A stretch of 6,219 nucleotides of DNA. Origin: Magnetovibrio sp. GTDB taxonomy: Bacteria > Pseudomonadota > Alphaproteobacteria > Rhodospirillales > Magnetovibrionaceae. A program made the position numbers and the translations under genes. The DNA is taken from assembly GCA_016763895.1 (NCBI GenBank), contig JAESSV010000104.1, forward strand, positions 1-6,219, written 5' to 3'. The notes beneath the pieces were generated by a model that saw only the letters and a program-made list of their open reading frames with translations, was not told the origin of the DNA and searched no databases. The first letter of the stretch is position 1; the number at the start of each line of letters is the position of its first letter. Shown here piece by piece: positions 1-5,782 of this stretch.

Positions 1-588
1 GCGGGGCGCGTGCCTGCCGTCATCTATGGTGACAAAAAAGACTCTGTGATGATTTCTATCGATCCGAAAGAATTGAAAAAATTCATCTCAACGGGAAGCT
101 TTTTTGCTCACTTGGTCGAAATCAAAGACGGTAAGGACAGCCACCGCGTCATCGTGCGTGACATCCAACTCGACCCGGTTTCCGATAGACCTTTGCACAT
201 TGATTTCATGCGTGTGTCTAAGGGTGTCAAAATCGCCGTCAACATTCCACTTCATTACCTCAACGAAGAAGAATCACCTGGCCTTAAACAAGGTGGTGTT
301 TTGAACATTGTGCGTCATGAAGTCGAACTTTATGTGTCTCCGGAAGCAATTCCAGAATACATTGAAGTGGATTTGGGCGGCTTTATTTTGGGTGATTCCA
401 TCCATATCAGTGCCGTCAATTTGCCTGACGGAACGTCCCCAACCATCGCCGATCGTGACTTTACGGTTGCGACCATCGCGGCTCCATCTTCTGTTAAATC
501 TGCTGGTGTAGATGACGACGAAGATGCAGATGGCGAAGGTATCGAAGGTGAAGAAGGCGAAGCAACGCAAGAGGGCGAAGAAGCGTAA
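1..588 (+). CDS. rplY: 50S ribosomal protein bL25, CTC/TL5 type (5' partial)
   Basis: This protein binds 5S rRNA in the large ribosomal subunit. The frame is open from base 1, and the first residues read [10 protein letters not shown], a conserved bL25 N-terminal motif. The GTG at position 10 is therefore an internal valine, and roughly 20 residues plus the true start lie outside the window. The 195 visible residues fall into three parts. The first is the bL25 5S-binding domain (to about residue 70), which includes [15 protein letters not shown] and [10 protein letters not shown]. The second is the beta-rich TL5/CTC C-terminal domain (about 75-165), with [13 protein letters not shown] and IPEYIEVDL. 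The third is an acidic Asp/Glu/Gly tail ending at TAA. The expected full length, about 215-220 residues, fits the long CTC form rather than the 94-residue E. coli L25. It heads the run rplY-pth-ychF, and its promoter is outside the window. Identification is secure. Confidence 0.96.
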   Translation, partial: AGRVPAVIYGDKKDSVMISIDPKELKKFISTGSFFAHLVEIKDGKDSHRVIVRDIQLDPVSDRPLHIDFMRVSKGVKIAVNIPLHYLNEEESPGLKQGGVLNIVRHEVELYVSPEAIPEYIEVDLGGFILGDSIHISAVNLPDGTSPTIADRDFTVATIAAPSSVKSAGVDDDEDADGEGIEGEEGEATQEGEEA

Positions 589-605
589 GCTTTTTTGCAA
601 TTTTC

Positions 606-1187
606 ATGCTTTTGGTTGTGGGTCTTGGAAATCCTGGCGAAAAATACGCACGGAACCGACACAACATCGGATTTATGGCGGCGGACGAAATCGTTCGCCG
701 CCATTCCTTTTCGCCTTACCGTTCCAAGTTTCAAGGCAAATTGTCCGAAGGCAAAATTGGCACCGAAAAAGTCTTGGTGTTAAAGCCACAAACGTTCATG
801 AACGAGTCGGGTCGGGCCGTCAAAGAATTGGTGACGTTTTATAAACTTGCACCCCAAGATATTATTGTCTTGCATGACGAACTTGACCTTGTGCCCGGAA
901 AGCTTCGCATCAAGCGCGGCGGCGGGCATGCCGGACATAATGGATTGCGATCCATTCATGCCCACGTTGGCCCCGATTACGCCCGCGTGCGTTTGGGCAT
1001 TGGTCATCCCGGCGATAAAAACAAGGTGTCGGGTTACGTTCTTAAAGATTTTGGCAAAGCGGACCAAGACTGGCTAGAGCCGTTGGTCGACGCGGTTGCC
1101 GACAACATCGACTTGGTTATGACCGAGCGAGATGCCGATTTTTCGACACGGGTGGCGCAAGCCGTACGCCCAAATAAAAAGGATTAA
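606..1187 (+). CDS. pth: peptidyl-tRNA hydrolase
   Basis: A cytoplasmic enzyme that cleaves the ester bond of peptidyl-tRNAs dropped by stalled ribosomes, recycling the tRNA. The 193 residues match the usual bacterial Pth length. Family motifs are intact: [19 protein letters not shown] at the N-terminus with catalytic His19 (E. coli His20) and Asn9; [10 protein letters not shown] with Asn66 (E. coli Asn68); LHDELDL with Asp91 (E. coli Asp93); and [12 protein letters not shown] with Asn112 (E. coli Asn114). The ATG at 606 places VVGLGNPG at the expected distance from the N-terminus, and no in-frame ATG lies upstream. The 17-base gap after rplY is T-rich and lacks a clear Shine-Dalgarno sequence, so translation may depend on coupling to rplY. 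The downstream ychF start is 5 bases past the stop. Confidence 0.97.
   Translation: MLLVVGLGNPGEKYARNRHNIGFMAADEIVRRHSFSPYRSKFQGKLSEGKIGTEKVLVLKPQTFMNESGRAVKELVTFYKLAPQDIIVLHDELDLVPGKLRIKRGGGHAGHNGLRSIHAHVGPDYARVRLGIGHPGDKNKVSGYVLKDFGKADQDWLEPLVDAVADNIDLVMTERDADFSTRVAQAVRPNKKD
1178..1183 (+). promoter_or_regulatory. ribosome binding site of ychF inside the 3' end of pth
   Basis: An AAAGG/AAGGA-type Shine-Dalgarno sequence lies nine bases before the ychF ATG and overlaps the last sense codons of pth. It supports the chosen start and suggests that ychF is translated from the pth message. Confidence 0.6.
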
Positions 1188-1192
1188 AGCGG

Positions 1193-2293
1193 ATGGGTTT
1201 TAAATGTGGCATTGTTGGGCTTCCCAACGTTGGTAAATCGACGCTTTTTAACGCGTTAACGGCAACGGCTGCGGCTGAGGCTGCGAACTTCCCGTTTTGC
1301 ACCATTGAGCCCAATGTGGGCCGGGTTGGTGTGCCGGATGCGCGTTTGGATAAAATTGCCGCCATTTCCGGGTCCAAAGCCATCATCCCCACCCAGCTTG
1401 AATTCGTCGACATTGCGGGTTTGGTGCGGGGCGCGTCCAAAGGCGAAGGTTTGGGCAACCAGTTTTTGGCCAACATCCGCGAAGTGGACGCGATCATCAA
1501 AGTGGTGCGGTGCTTTATTGATGAAAACGTTACCCACGTCGAAGACACTGTCGATCCCATTCGCGATGCGGAAACCATTGAAACCGAATTGATGTTGGCG
1601 GATATGGACAGTTTGGAAAAACGGGTTAATCCGCTGGCCAAAAAAGCCAAAAGTGGCGACAAAGATTCCAAGCAACAATTGGACTTAATTCAACGGACTT
1701 TGGCGGTCCTTGAAGACGGCAAGCCTGCGCGCACGTTAGAGGTTTCCGAAGACGACAACAAAGCGTTTCAAATGTTGCAATTGTTGACCTCGAAACCGAT
1801 TTTGTATGTGTGCAATGTGGATGAAGAATCGGCCGCCGACGGCAACGAATTGTCAGCGGCCGTCGACAAAATGGCCGCCGAACAAGGCGCCAATTCCGTG
1901 GTGATTTCGGCTCAAATCGAAGAAGAAATCAGCACCCTTGATTCCGATCAAGACAAACAAGAATTTTTGGAAACCCTGGGTCTTGAAGAAACCGGCCTCA
2001 CCCGTGTGATCCGTGCGGGTTATGACCTGTTGAGCCTGATCACATTCTTTACCGTTGGCCCCAAAGAAGCCCGCGCGTGGACCATCCACAAGGGCGATTT
2101 GGCCCCCCAGGCCGCCGGAGCCATTCACACCGATTTCGAACGCGGCTTTATCAAAGCAGAAACAATCGCTTATGATGACTTCATTGAGCTGGGCGGCGAA
2201 CAAGCTTGTAAAGAAGCCGGAAAAATGCGCCAAGAAGGTAAAACCTACACGGTCGCCGACGGCGATTTAATGCTGTTTAGGTTTAACGTCTAG
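1193..2293 (+). CDS. ychF: redox-regulated ATPase YchF (Obg family, OLA1 orthologue)
   Basis: A ribosome-associated P-loop NTPase of the TRAFAC/Obg group. Family members prefer ATP over GTP and are linked to translation and the oxidative stress response. At 366 residues it is full length (E. coli about 363). Visible motifs are Walker A GLPNVGKST (9-17); G3/switch II DIAGLVRGASKGEGLG (73-88); the switch-loop histidine in ENVTHVE (His115, matching E. coli His114, which is implied in hydrolysis); and NVDE (208-211) in place of the GTPase NKxD, the change that explains ATP use. The segment at about 130-200 fits the helical coiled-coil insertion. A TGS domain fills about 283-366, with FFTVGPKEARAWTI, AAGAIHTDFERGFIKAE and the terminal DGDLMLFRFNV. 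Its TAG stop lies within a CTAG palindrome shared with the convergent lipoprotein gene, so the two reading frames overlap by four bases. Confidence 0.98.
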   Translation: MGFKCGIVGLPNVGKSTLFNALTATAAAEAANFPFCTIEPNVGRVGVPDARLDKIAAISGSKAIIPTQLEFVDIAGLVRGASKGEGLGNQFLANIREVDAIIKVVRCFIDENVTHVEDTVDPIRDAETIETELMLADMDSLEKRVNPLAKKAKSGDKDSKQQLDLIQRTLAVLEDGKPARTLEVSEDDNKAFQMLQLLTSKPILYVCNVDEESAADGNELSAAVDKMAAEQGANSVVISAQIEEEISTLDSDQDKQEFLETLGLEETGLTRVIRAGYDLLSLITFFTVGPKEARAWTIHKGDLAPQAAGAIHTDFERGFIKAETIAYDDFIELGGEQACKEAGKMRQEGKTYTVADGDLMLFRFNV

Positions 2294-2925
2294 AAACAAC
2301 CAGACCCGCTGCAAACCCAAGCTCCGGTTGAGACGTTGGTGTTGAAGGTATCAATGCTACTGTTTAACGAGTTAATTTGCATGCTTGTTTGAAAGTCTCG
2401 CCAAGCTTGATTTTGTTTTTCATCGCCGATTGCCTTGCCTTTTTGGACGCTTTGTTCGCTGTTCATAATGAAGTCATTGTTTTTGCGCATGGCTTGAACA
2501 ATGCCGTAATTGTAGACCGCGTAAGGGATTAGGCCTTTGTAAAGGCCATACCGGAGCTTGCTGATTCGCGCGGCAAGAATATCTTCCGTTGCCGACGTGG
2601 GAACGCCGGCGGCCTCACGCAATTGCGTGCAGTTGCGAGCCGAGGATTCCAACAATTGAATGGCGGCGACTTCCGTTTCAGAAGCAATAACACTGATGTG
2701 CAGCATGTCGCGGGTGGGAATATCGCCGGGCTTAATCGGTATTTTACCTTTTAAATGGTTAAACTTTGCATTCCCAAACAAGCCCGCACAAAGAGCGTTT
2801 CCTTTGGCCTGTGTCTCTTGGGAAAAAGGCGACGAGTTGTAGACGTATGGAACCAAATCTTTTGGAACACAGGCTATAACAAAGAGCAAAATAGGGCACC
2901 AAACAAGTTGACGTAATGCGTGCAT
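2290..2925 (-). CDS. putative lipoprotein, unknown function
   Basis: I do not recognise this family. The 211-residue protein begins with a short lipoprotein signal: Arg5, then a hydrophobic stretch ending in the lipobox VIAC, with Cys19 as the predicted lipidated residue. The n-region is weakly basic (His2, Arg5 and no Lys), which is unusual. The mature part has no further membrane segment. It has Cys46 and Cys99, a Tyr-rich stretch at 126-140 (YGLYKGLIPYAVYNYG), a polar Gln/Asn/Ser-rich segment at about 155-198, and a C-terminus CSGSGCF (Cys205, Cys210). An AGGA Shine-Dalgarno sequence lies nine bases before the ATG, and the frame has no competing start. The gene is divergent from the 141-residue lipoprotein gene (45-base gap) and convergent with ychF. 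No convincing promoter for it was found. That it is a gene is well supported; its function is unknown. Confidence 0.85.
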   Translation of the reverse strand: MHALRQLVWCPILLFVIACVPKDLVPYVYNSSPFSQETQAKGNALCAGLFGNAKFNHLKGKIPIKPGDIPTRDMLHISVIASETEVAAIQLLESSARNCTQLREAAGVPTSATEDILAARISKLRYGLYKGLIPYAVYNYGIVQAMRKNNDFIMNSEQSVQKGKAIGDEKQNQAWRDFQTSMQINSLNSSIDTFNTNVSTGAWVCSGSGCF

Positions 2926-2935
2926 AGATTATTAT
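2908..2935 (+). promoter_or_regulatory. sigma70-like promoter for the 141-residue lipoprotein gene
   Basis: TTGACG (2908-2913) and TATTAT (2930-2935) are separated by 16 bases. Each box matches the consensus at five of six positions. The predicted start near 2942 would give a leader of about 29 bases ending in the strong ribosome binding site. The -35 box and most of the spacer lie inside the first codons of the divergent lipoprotein gene. This is a prediction from sequence only. Confidence 0.5.
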
Positions 2936-2955
2936 CCTATTTCTTGTAAATTGTT

Positions 2956-2966
2956 AAGAAGGGGGA
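2956..2966 (+). promoter_or_regulatory. strong ribosome binding site
   Basis: A purine-rich run, AGAAGGGGGAG, ends four bases before the ATG at 2971. It fixes that ATG as the start of the small lipoprotein gene. Confidence 0.65.
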
Positions 2967-2970
2967 GATC

Positions 2971-3396
2971 ATGAAAAAAGTAAGCATATTAGCCTTGATG
3001 GCTTTAAGTTTAACAGGGTGTTCGGCGAAGTATGATGTCGCTGGATTATTTGAATCCAGCGGGCAAGCTTTTGTCGGCAACGTTGCCGTCTCGTCCATGG
3101 GGCAATCGGGAACCATTGATGTTTCCAGCCTTGATGGAACTGTCCAATGTACGGGGACGTCAGAGGTCACAAAAATGCCCTCCGGGTATTCGTTGATTGG
3201 TGCACAAGGTCGGGCATCGGCCACTTGTAACGATGGTCGAACGTTTAAAATTGATTTTACCCAATCGACGGAAACAGGTGGAAATGGGCAAGGCATCGAC
3301 AGCAATGGGGGGATTATGACCCTCTACTTCGATAGCACCTCTGGCTTGGCCAGATCTCATTTGAATCAGCAACGTCTGAATTCCCTTGTTCAATAG
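2971..3396 (+). CDS. small putative lipoprotein, unknown function
   Basis: A 141-residue protein with a textbook lipoprotein signal: MKK, a hydrophobic core, and lipobox LTGC with Cys17 lipidated. After removal of the signal, about 125 residues remain. The pattern suggests a small beta-rich domain: GNVAVSSMGQSGTIDVSSLDGTVQC, then RASATCNDGRTFKIDF. Cys60 and Cys86 could form a disulfide in the periplasm. The segment at 99-115 is Gly/Ser/Asn-rich, and the C-terminus is polar (SHLNQQRLNSLVQ). I do not recognise a named family, although small lipoproteins of this type (repeated GTIDV and TCNDGR-like motifs) seem familiar from alphaproteobacteria. The start is supported by the strong ribosome binding site. 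The gene is divergent from the 211-residue lipoprotein and convergent with the TraT-like gene, with 18 bases between the stops. Confidence 0.87.
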   Translation: MKKVSILALMALSLTGCSAKYDVAGLFESSGQAFVGNVAVSSMGQSGTIDVSSLDGTVQCTGTSEVTKMPSGYSLIGAQGRASATCNDGRTFKIDFTQSTETGGNGQGIDSNGGIMTLYFDSTSGLARSHLNQQRLNSLVQ

Positions 3397-3417
3397 GGCC
3401 AACTTAAATGCGCCCTA
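3394..3417. repeat. inverted repeat joining two convergent stop codons
   Basis: TAGGGC (3394-3399) and GCCCTA (3412-3417) are perfect inverted copies with 12 bases between them. The left arm begins with the TAG stop of the plus-strand lipoprotein gene, and the right arm contains the TAG stop of the minus-strand TraT-like gene. It could act as a weak two-way transcription stop, but the stem is only six pairs and neither side has a T run. Confidence 0.35.
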
Positions 3418-4167
3418 GATAAAGTCTGCCGCGATGCGGACGGCGCGGCGGCGGACTTCATCGGCGATCTCACTTTGCGACGTATTTCGGCCCCCGGCAT
3501 AGACCGTAAACTGGGTGGTGAAGGTTTTCTTGAAGCCCCGCGCATAGACTTTTTCTTGGCGGTTGGGGTCGTCAATATTGGCGAGCTTGCGGCTGCGGCT
3601 GAAGGTCACCCGTTTTTTGGATATGCGGTACTTTTTCACCACGCCAAAGGTGACTTCGGCCACCACCATATAGGTATCGTCGGTGGCATACATGCCCAAT
3701 ATATTGCCCAGCGTGGCCCCGGTTGCGGTGGCAATGATGTTACCTTTTTGGGTGGCGCCGCCGTATGTGGACCCCATCAAGGCGCCGATAATGCCAAATT
3801 CGGTTGATCGATTGGATTGAATTTGGCCGCTGTACATGACGTTAATGTCCATCATTAACCCAAACCTATCGCCGTCCGTGGGCTCATAGCCTTTGGCTTT
3901 ATAGGCAGATTTCAAATTATCTGTGAACGAAGTTAGATTAAATGTGGTGTCACCCGAGGTGTTGCGTGTGCGCACCTTAATGGATCGATTAACATAGAAA
4001 CTGGCATCCGTGACCAGGTTTTTTTCGATCGCCGAGCCATATAATAACCCAGTTTTTTCATCAATAACCATGCCCATGCGGGGTTTGTTGGGCGGCGCAC
4101 AAGCGCTGAGTCCGAAAACGAGGCAAGCGAATGAAAGGGTGCTTAGGAAGCGTTTTGTGTGGGTCAT
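3415..4167 (-). CDS. TraT-like outer-membrane lipoprotein
   Basis: A 250-residue lipoprotein: basic n-region, hydrophobic core and lipobox LSAC, with Cys23 as the predicted lipid site. The body resembles the TraT complement-resistance/surface-exclusion family in length (TraT is about 243) and in motif order. RNTSGDTTFNL (68-78) is followed by LKSAYKAKGYEPTDGD (85-100), then a Gly/Ala-rich stretch (125-160) with GATLGNILGM that recalls TraT's glycine-rich hydrophobic segment, then DDTYMVVAEVTFG (163-175), like the TraT D-x-x-YxMxxDV region. TraT proteins sit in the outer membrane; the same place is inferred here. The ATG at 4167 is chosen because it starts the signal peptide directly. An AAAGGA sequence just before it overlaps the protease stop, and the in-frame extension upstream begins at a TTG. 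The assignment is from memory of the family and is moderately sure; the function is not proven. Confidence 0.7.
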   Translation of the reverse strand: MTHTKRFLSTLSFACLVFGLSACAPPNKPRMGMVIDEKTGLLYGSAIEKNLVTDASFYVNRSIKVRTRNTSGDTTFNLTSFTDNLKSAYKAKGYEPTDGDRFGLMMDINVMYSGQIQSNRSTEFGIIGALMGSTYGGATQKGNIIATATGATLGNILGMYATDDTYMVVAEVTFGVVKKYRISKKRVTFSRSRKLANIDDPNRQEKVYARGFKKTFTTQFTVYAGGRNTSQSEIADEVRRRAVRIAADFI

Positions 4168-4168
4168 T

Positions 4169-5617
4169 TTATCCTTTCCCCTTAAGGCGTCCCGTCGGAT
4201 CGACGTTATAACCAATGAGATGTTCGTTGATGAAATTGATAAGTTCGGAATAATGTATGGAAAAATTCATGCCCGTTGAATCGGTGCGGCCCCATGTGTT
4301 CATGCCAATCACGCGATTCTTTAAAAACAACGGCCCGCCGGAATTGCCGGGATTAACGGCGGCATCCGTTTGCACAAACAACACGTCTTTGCCGCCCGAC
4401 CATTTGGGCAAATTGATGCTGTAATGTTTGCGAATGGCGCTGACGATGCCGCGTGTGATGGAAAATTCGTTGTGCATGGGGTGACCGATGGCTTCGACCG
4501 CCATGCCCGGGTTAAGGCCACGCCCGGTGAAAAAAGCCACAGGACGTCCGCGTCGTTCGACCTTGACCAAGGCAATATCCAACCGGGCATCATGGCCCAA
4601 CACGGTGCCATAGGTTTCTGCACCATCATAGGTCTTCATTTCCACAAAACGATGCCCTTCGACCACATGCCAATTGGTCATGATCACGGTGGGGGTGACG
4701 TAAAACCCGCTGCCCAAAGAACCTTTCCCTGTATAGATTGCGACGACGCTGTCGAAACGCGGGTCGTTTAAGGAACGGGCATCAAATTTATTGGCTTCAA
4801 GGTCTTCTAAAACTTTTGTCTGTTCTGAACGGATCAAGCGCCTTAAGGCTAAAGCAGACGTGTACGGTTTGGCCTCGGATGTTTTGGCTTGAAGATCCTT
4901 CAGCACATCGGACAGTTCAATCAAGAGCTCGTTTCGCTCATAATTGTCCAAAGATTGCTCGGTATCGAGTTTCTTGCGAATGGCCTTTCTGCGGGGGTCT
5001 CGAGCCGACAGTCGATAGGCAATTTTAAAGCGCCGATCTTCAAACACATCCACGGTGGTGCGAATGTATGTTTTCAGCTGACGATCGATAAAATAAATGC
5101 GCGCGCTGAGTTTGCGCCGGGCTTGAACATCGGCCTGGTCATAATAATAAGCAAAGATAATGGGCGGGCCCACGGCTTGGGGGGCCATGCCGTACTGAGC
5201 TTGCGGGGCCGCATTGGCGATTGTTGCCGCAAAACCTTCGGCTCCGCGCACAGGGTCGTCTGGTCCGATGGACAGGGGGGCTCCTTGAAAGCCCAAAAAC
5301 ACGCTTGACGAAAAGGATTTCAGGTTTAAGACCCGGCGAGAGGCTTTGGCATTAAAGACATCTAAAACAATTGCATAGCGCGGAGAAGAGGCGAGGTTTT
5401 CGGGGTCAAGGGCTTCACCCAGTTCCACCATGTCTGCGGTCATGTCGTCGTTTAAAGCAAAGGACGCGGCAAAATCGATTTCACCGCTGCGCAGCAATGT
5501 TTGGCTGGTGGCTTCGGCGACAACAACGTGTTTAAGGTCCGTAATCGAAGCCGCCATCGCGGGCAGGGCGCCCAACATAAGCAACGCCGTATAGAAACTT
5601 GTCCAAAGCACCTTCAT
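4169..5617 (-). CDS. secreted trypsin-like serine protease with a novel N-terminal region
   Basis: The 482-residue protein has a Sec signal peptide (Met1 to about Ala22, AMA before Ala23), so it is periplasmic or secreted. The C-terminal part (about 288-465) is a DegP/S1C-like trypsin fold with an intact triad: His317 in TNWHVVEG, Asp347 in DARLDIALVKV and Ser426 in NPGNSGGPLF. GHPMHNEFSITRGIVSAI fits the usual strand before the catalytic serine. No PDZ domain follows; the chain ends about 55 residues after the serine. The N-terminal 260 residues are unrecognised: a predicted beta-rich part (about 25-205), then a charged helical stretch (about 205-285). The ATG at 5617 is preferred because it begins the signal peptide. 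The longer frame starts at a TTG inside the predicted promoter, and an ATG at 5653 (494 residues) would place extra residues ahead of the signal and would be nearly leaderless. The GGGTGG-like ribosome site upstream is weak. The TraT-like gene follows after one base. Confidence 0.9.
   Translation of the reverse strand: MKVLWTSFYTALLMLGALPAMAASITDLKHVVVAEATSQTLLRSGEIDFAASFALNDDMTADMVELGEALDPENLASSPRYAIVLDVFNAKASRRVLNLKSFSSSVFLGFQGAPLSIGPDDPVRGAEGFAATIANAAPQAQYGMAPQAVGPPIIFAYYYDQADVQARRKLSARIYFIDRQLKTYIRTTVDVFEDRRFKIAYRLSARDPRRKAIRKKLDTEQSLDNYERNELLIELSDVLKDLQAKTSEAKPYTSALALRRLIRSEQTKVLEDLEANKFDARSLNDPRFDSVVAIYTGKGSLGSGFYVTPTVIMTNWHVVEGHRFVEMKTYDGAETYGTVLGHDARLDIALVKVERRGRPVAFFTGRGLNPGMAVEAIGHPMHNEFSITRGIVSAIRKHYSINLPKWSGGKDVLFVQTDAAVNPGNSGGPLFLKNRVIGMNTWGRTDSTGMNFSIHYSELINFINEHLIGYNVDPTGRLKGKG
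4172..4177 (-). promoter_or_regulatory. ribosome binding site of the TraT-like gene within the protease 3' end
   Basis: The last codons and stop of the protease read GGG AAA GGA TAA, followed by one base and then the TraT-like ATG. AAAGGA therefore serves both as coding sequence and as a Shine-Dalgarno site. This arrangement favours translational coupling. Confidence 0.6.
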
Positions 5618-5660
5618 GGAGCCCACCCATCGCTTGCACGTAAAAATATTCATAATGGCT

Positions 5661-5689
5661 ACAATATGACCGTATTGAGAAAATGGCAA
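5661..5689 (-). promoter_or_regulatory. sigma70-like promoter for the protease/TraT-like operon
   Basis: On the minus strand, TTGCCA (5689-5684) and TATTGT (5666-5661) are 17 bases apart, matching the consensus at five and four of six positions. The predicted start near 5654 leaves a leader of about 37 bases before the ATG at 5617. The first TTG of the longer open frame is part of the -35 box, which argues against that start. Confidence 0.45.
5662..5677. repeat. operator-like inverted repeat
   Basis: CAATATGACCGTATTG has 5-base outer arms (CAATA/TATTG) around a 6-base centre. It overlaps the predicted -10 box and part of the spacer of the protease promoter, a position where a bound protein would block transcription. 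No regulator gene is nearby in the window. Confidence 0.25.
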
Positions 5690-5712
5690 GTTCCGTTATG
5701 ACAGGTTTAATC

Positions 5713-5741
5713 TTGCGAATTGGTGTGTTCTGTTTGATAAC
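5713..5741 (+). promoter_or_regulatory. candidate sigma70-like promoter for mtnP
   Basis: TTGCGA (5713-5718) and GATAAC (5736-5741) are 17 bases apart, each matching the consensus at four of six positions. The -10 box lies within a perfect small inverted repeat, CTGTT-TGAT-AACAG (5730-5743). The predicted leader is about 35 bases, too short for a known riboswitch. This is a weak prediction. Confidence 0.3.
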
Positions 5742-5767
5742 AGGGGGCAACTGAAGCACATCACCTT

Positions 5768-5773
5768 GAGGGA
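5768..5773 (+). promoter_or_regulatory. ribosome binding site of mtnP
   Basis: GAGGGA stands nine bases before the ATG at 5783 and supports that start. Confidence 0.6.
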
Positions 5774-5782
5774 ACGTTCGGC

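Noticed and set aside
10..12. GTG as the start of rplY
   Set aside because: The frame stays open upstream to the window edge, and the codon is the valine of the conserved GRVPAVIYG motif.
586..606. Terminator after rplY
   Set aside because: There is a T run after AAGCTT but no stem of useful length, and pth starts at once downstream.
1117..1678. Antisense open frames of 140 and 184 residues across pth/ychF
   Set aside because: They lie opposite strongly conserved ychF coding sequence, overlap each other, and show no recognisable motif or ribosome site. They are shadows of codon use.
4168..4215. N-terminal extension of the TraT-like protein by 16 residues
   Set aside because: It begins at a TTG inside the protease gene. 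The ATG at 4167 directly starts the lipoprotein signal and has its own ribosome binding site.
4370..5308. Plus-strand open frames of 133, 96 and 139 residues opposite the protease
   Set aside because: The minus-strand frame carries a full catalytic triad and signal peptide. The plus-strand frames are fragmentary, with no motifs or start signals.
5618..5689. N-terminal extension of the protease by 24 residues
   Set aside because: The longer frame starts at a TTG that forms part of a good -35 box, and it would put 24 residues in front of a clean signal peptide that begins at the ATG at 5617.
5742..5782. Riboswitch (SAM or related) in the mtnP leader
   Set aside because: The predicted leader is only about 35 bases, with no helix pattern beyond one small dyad.
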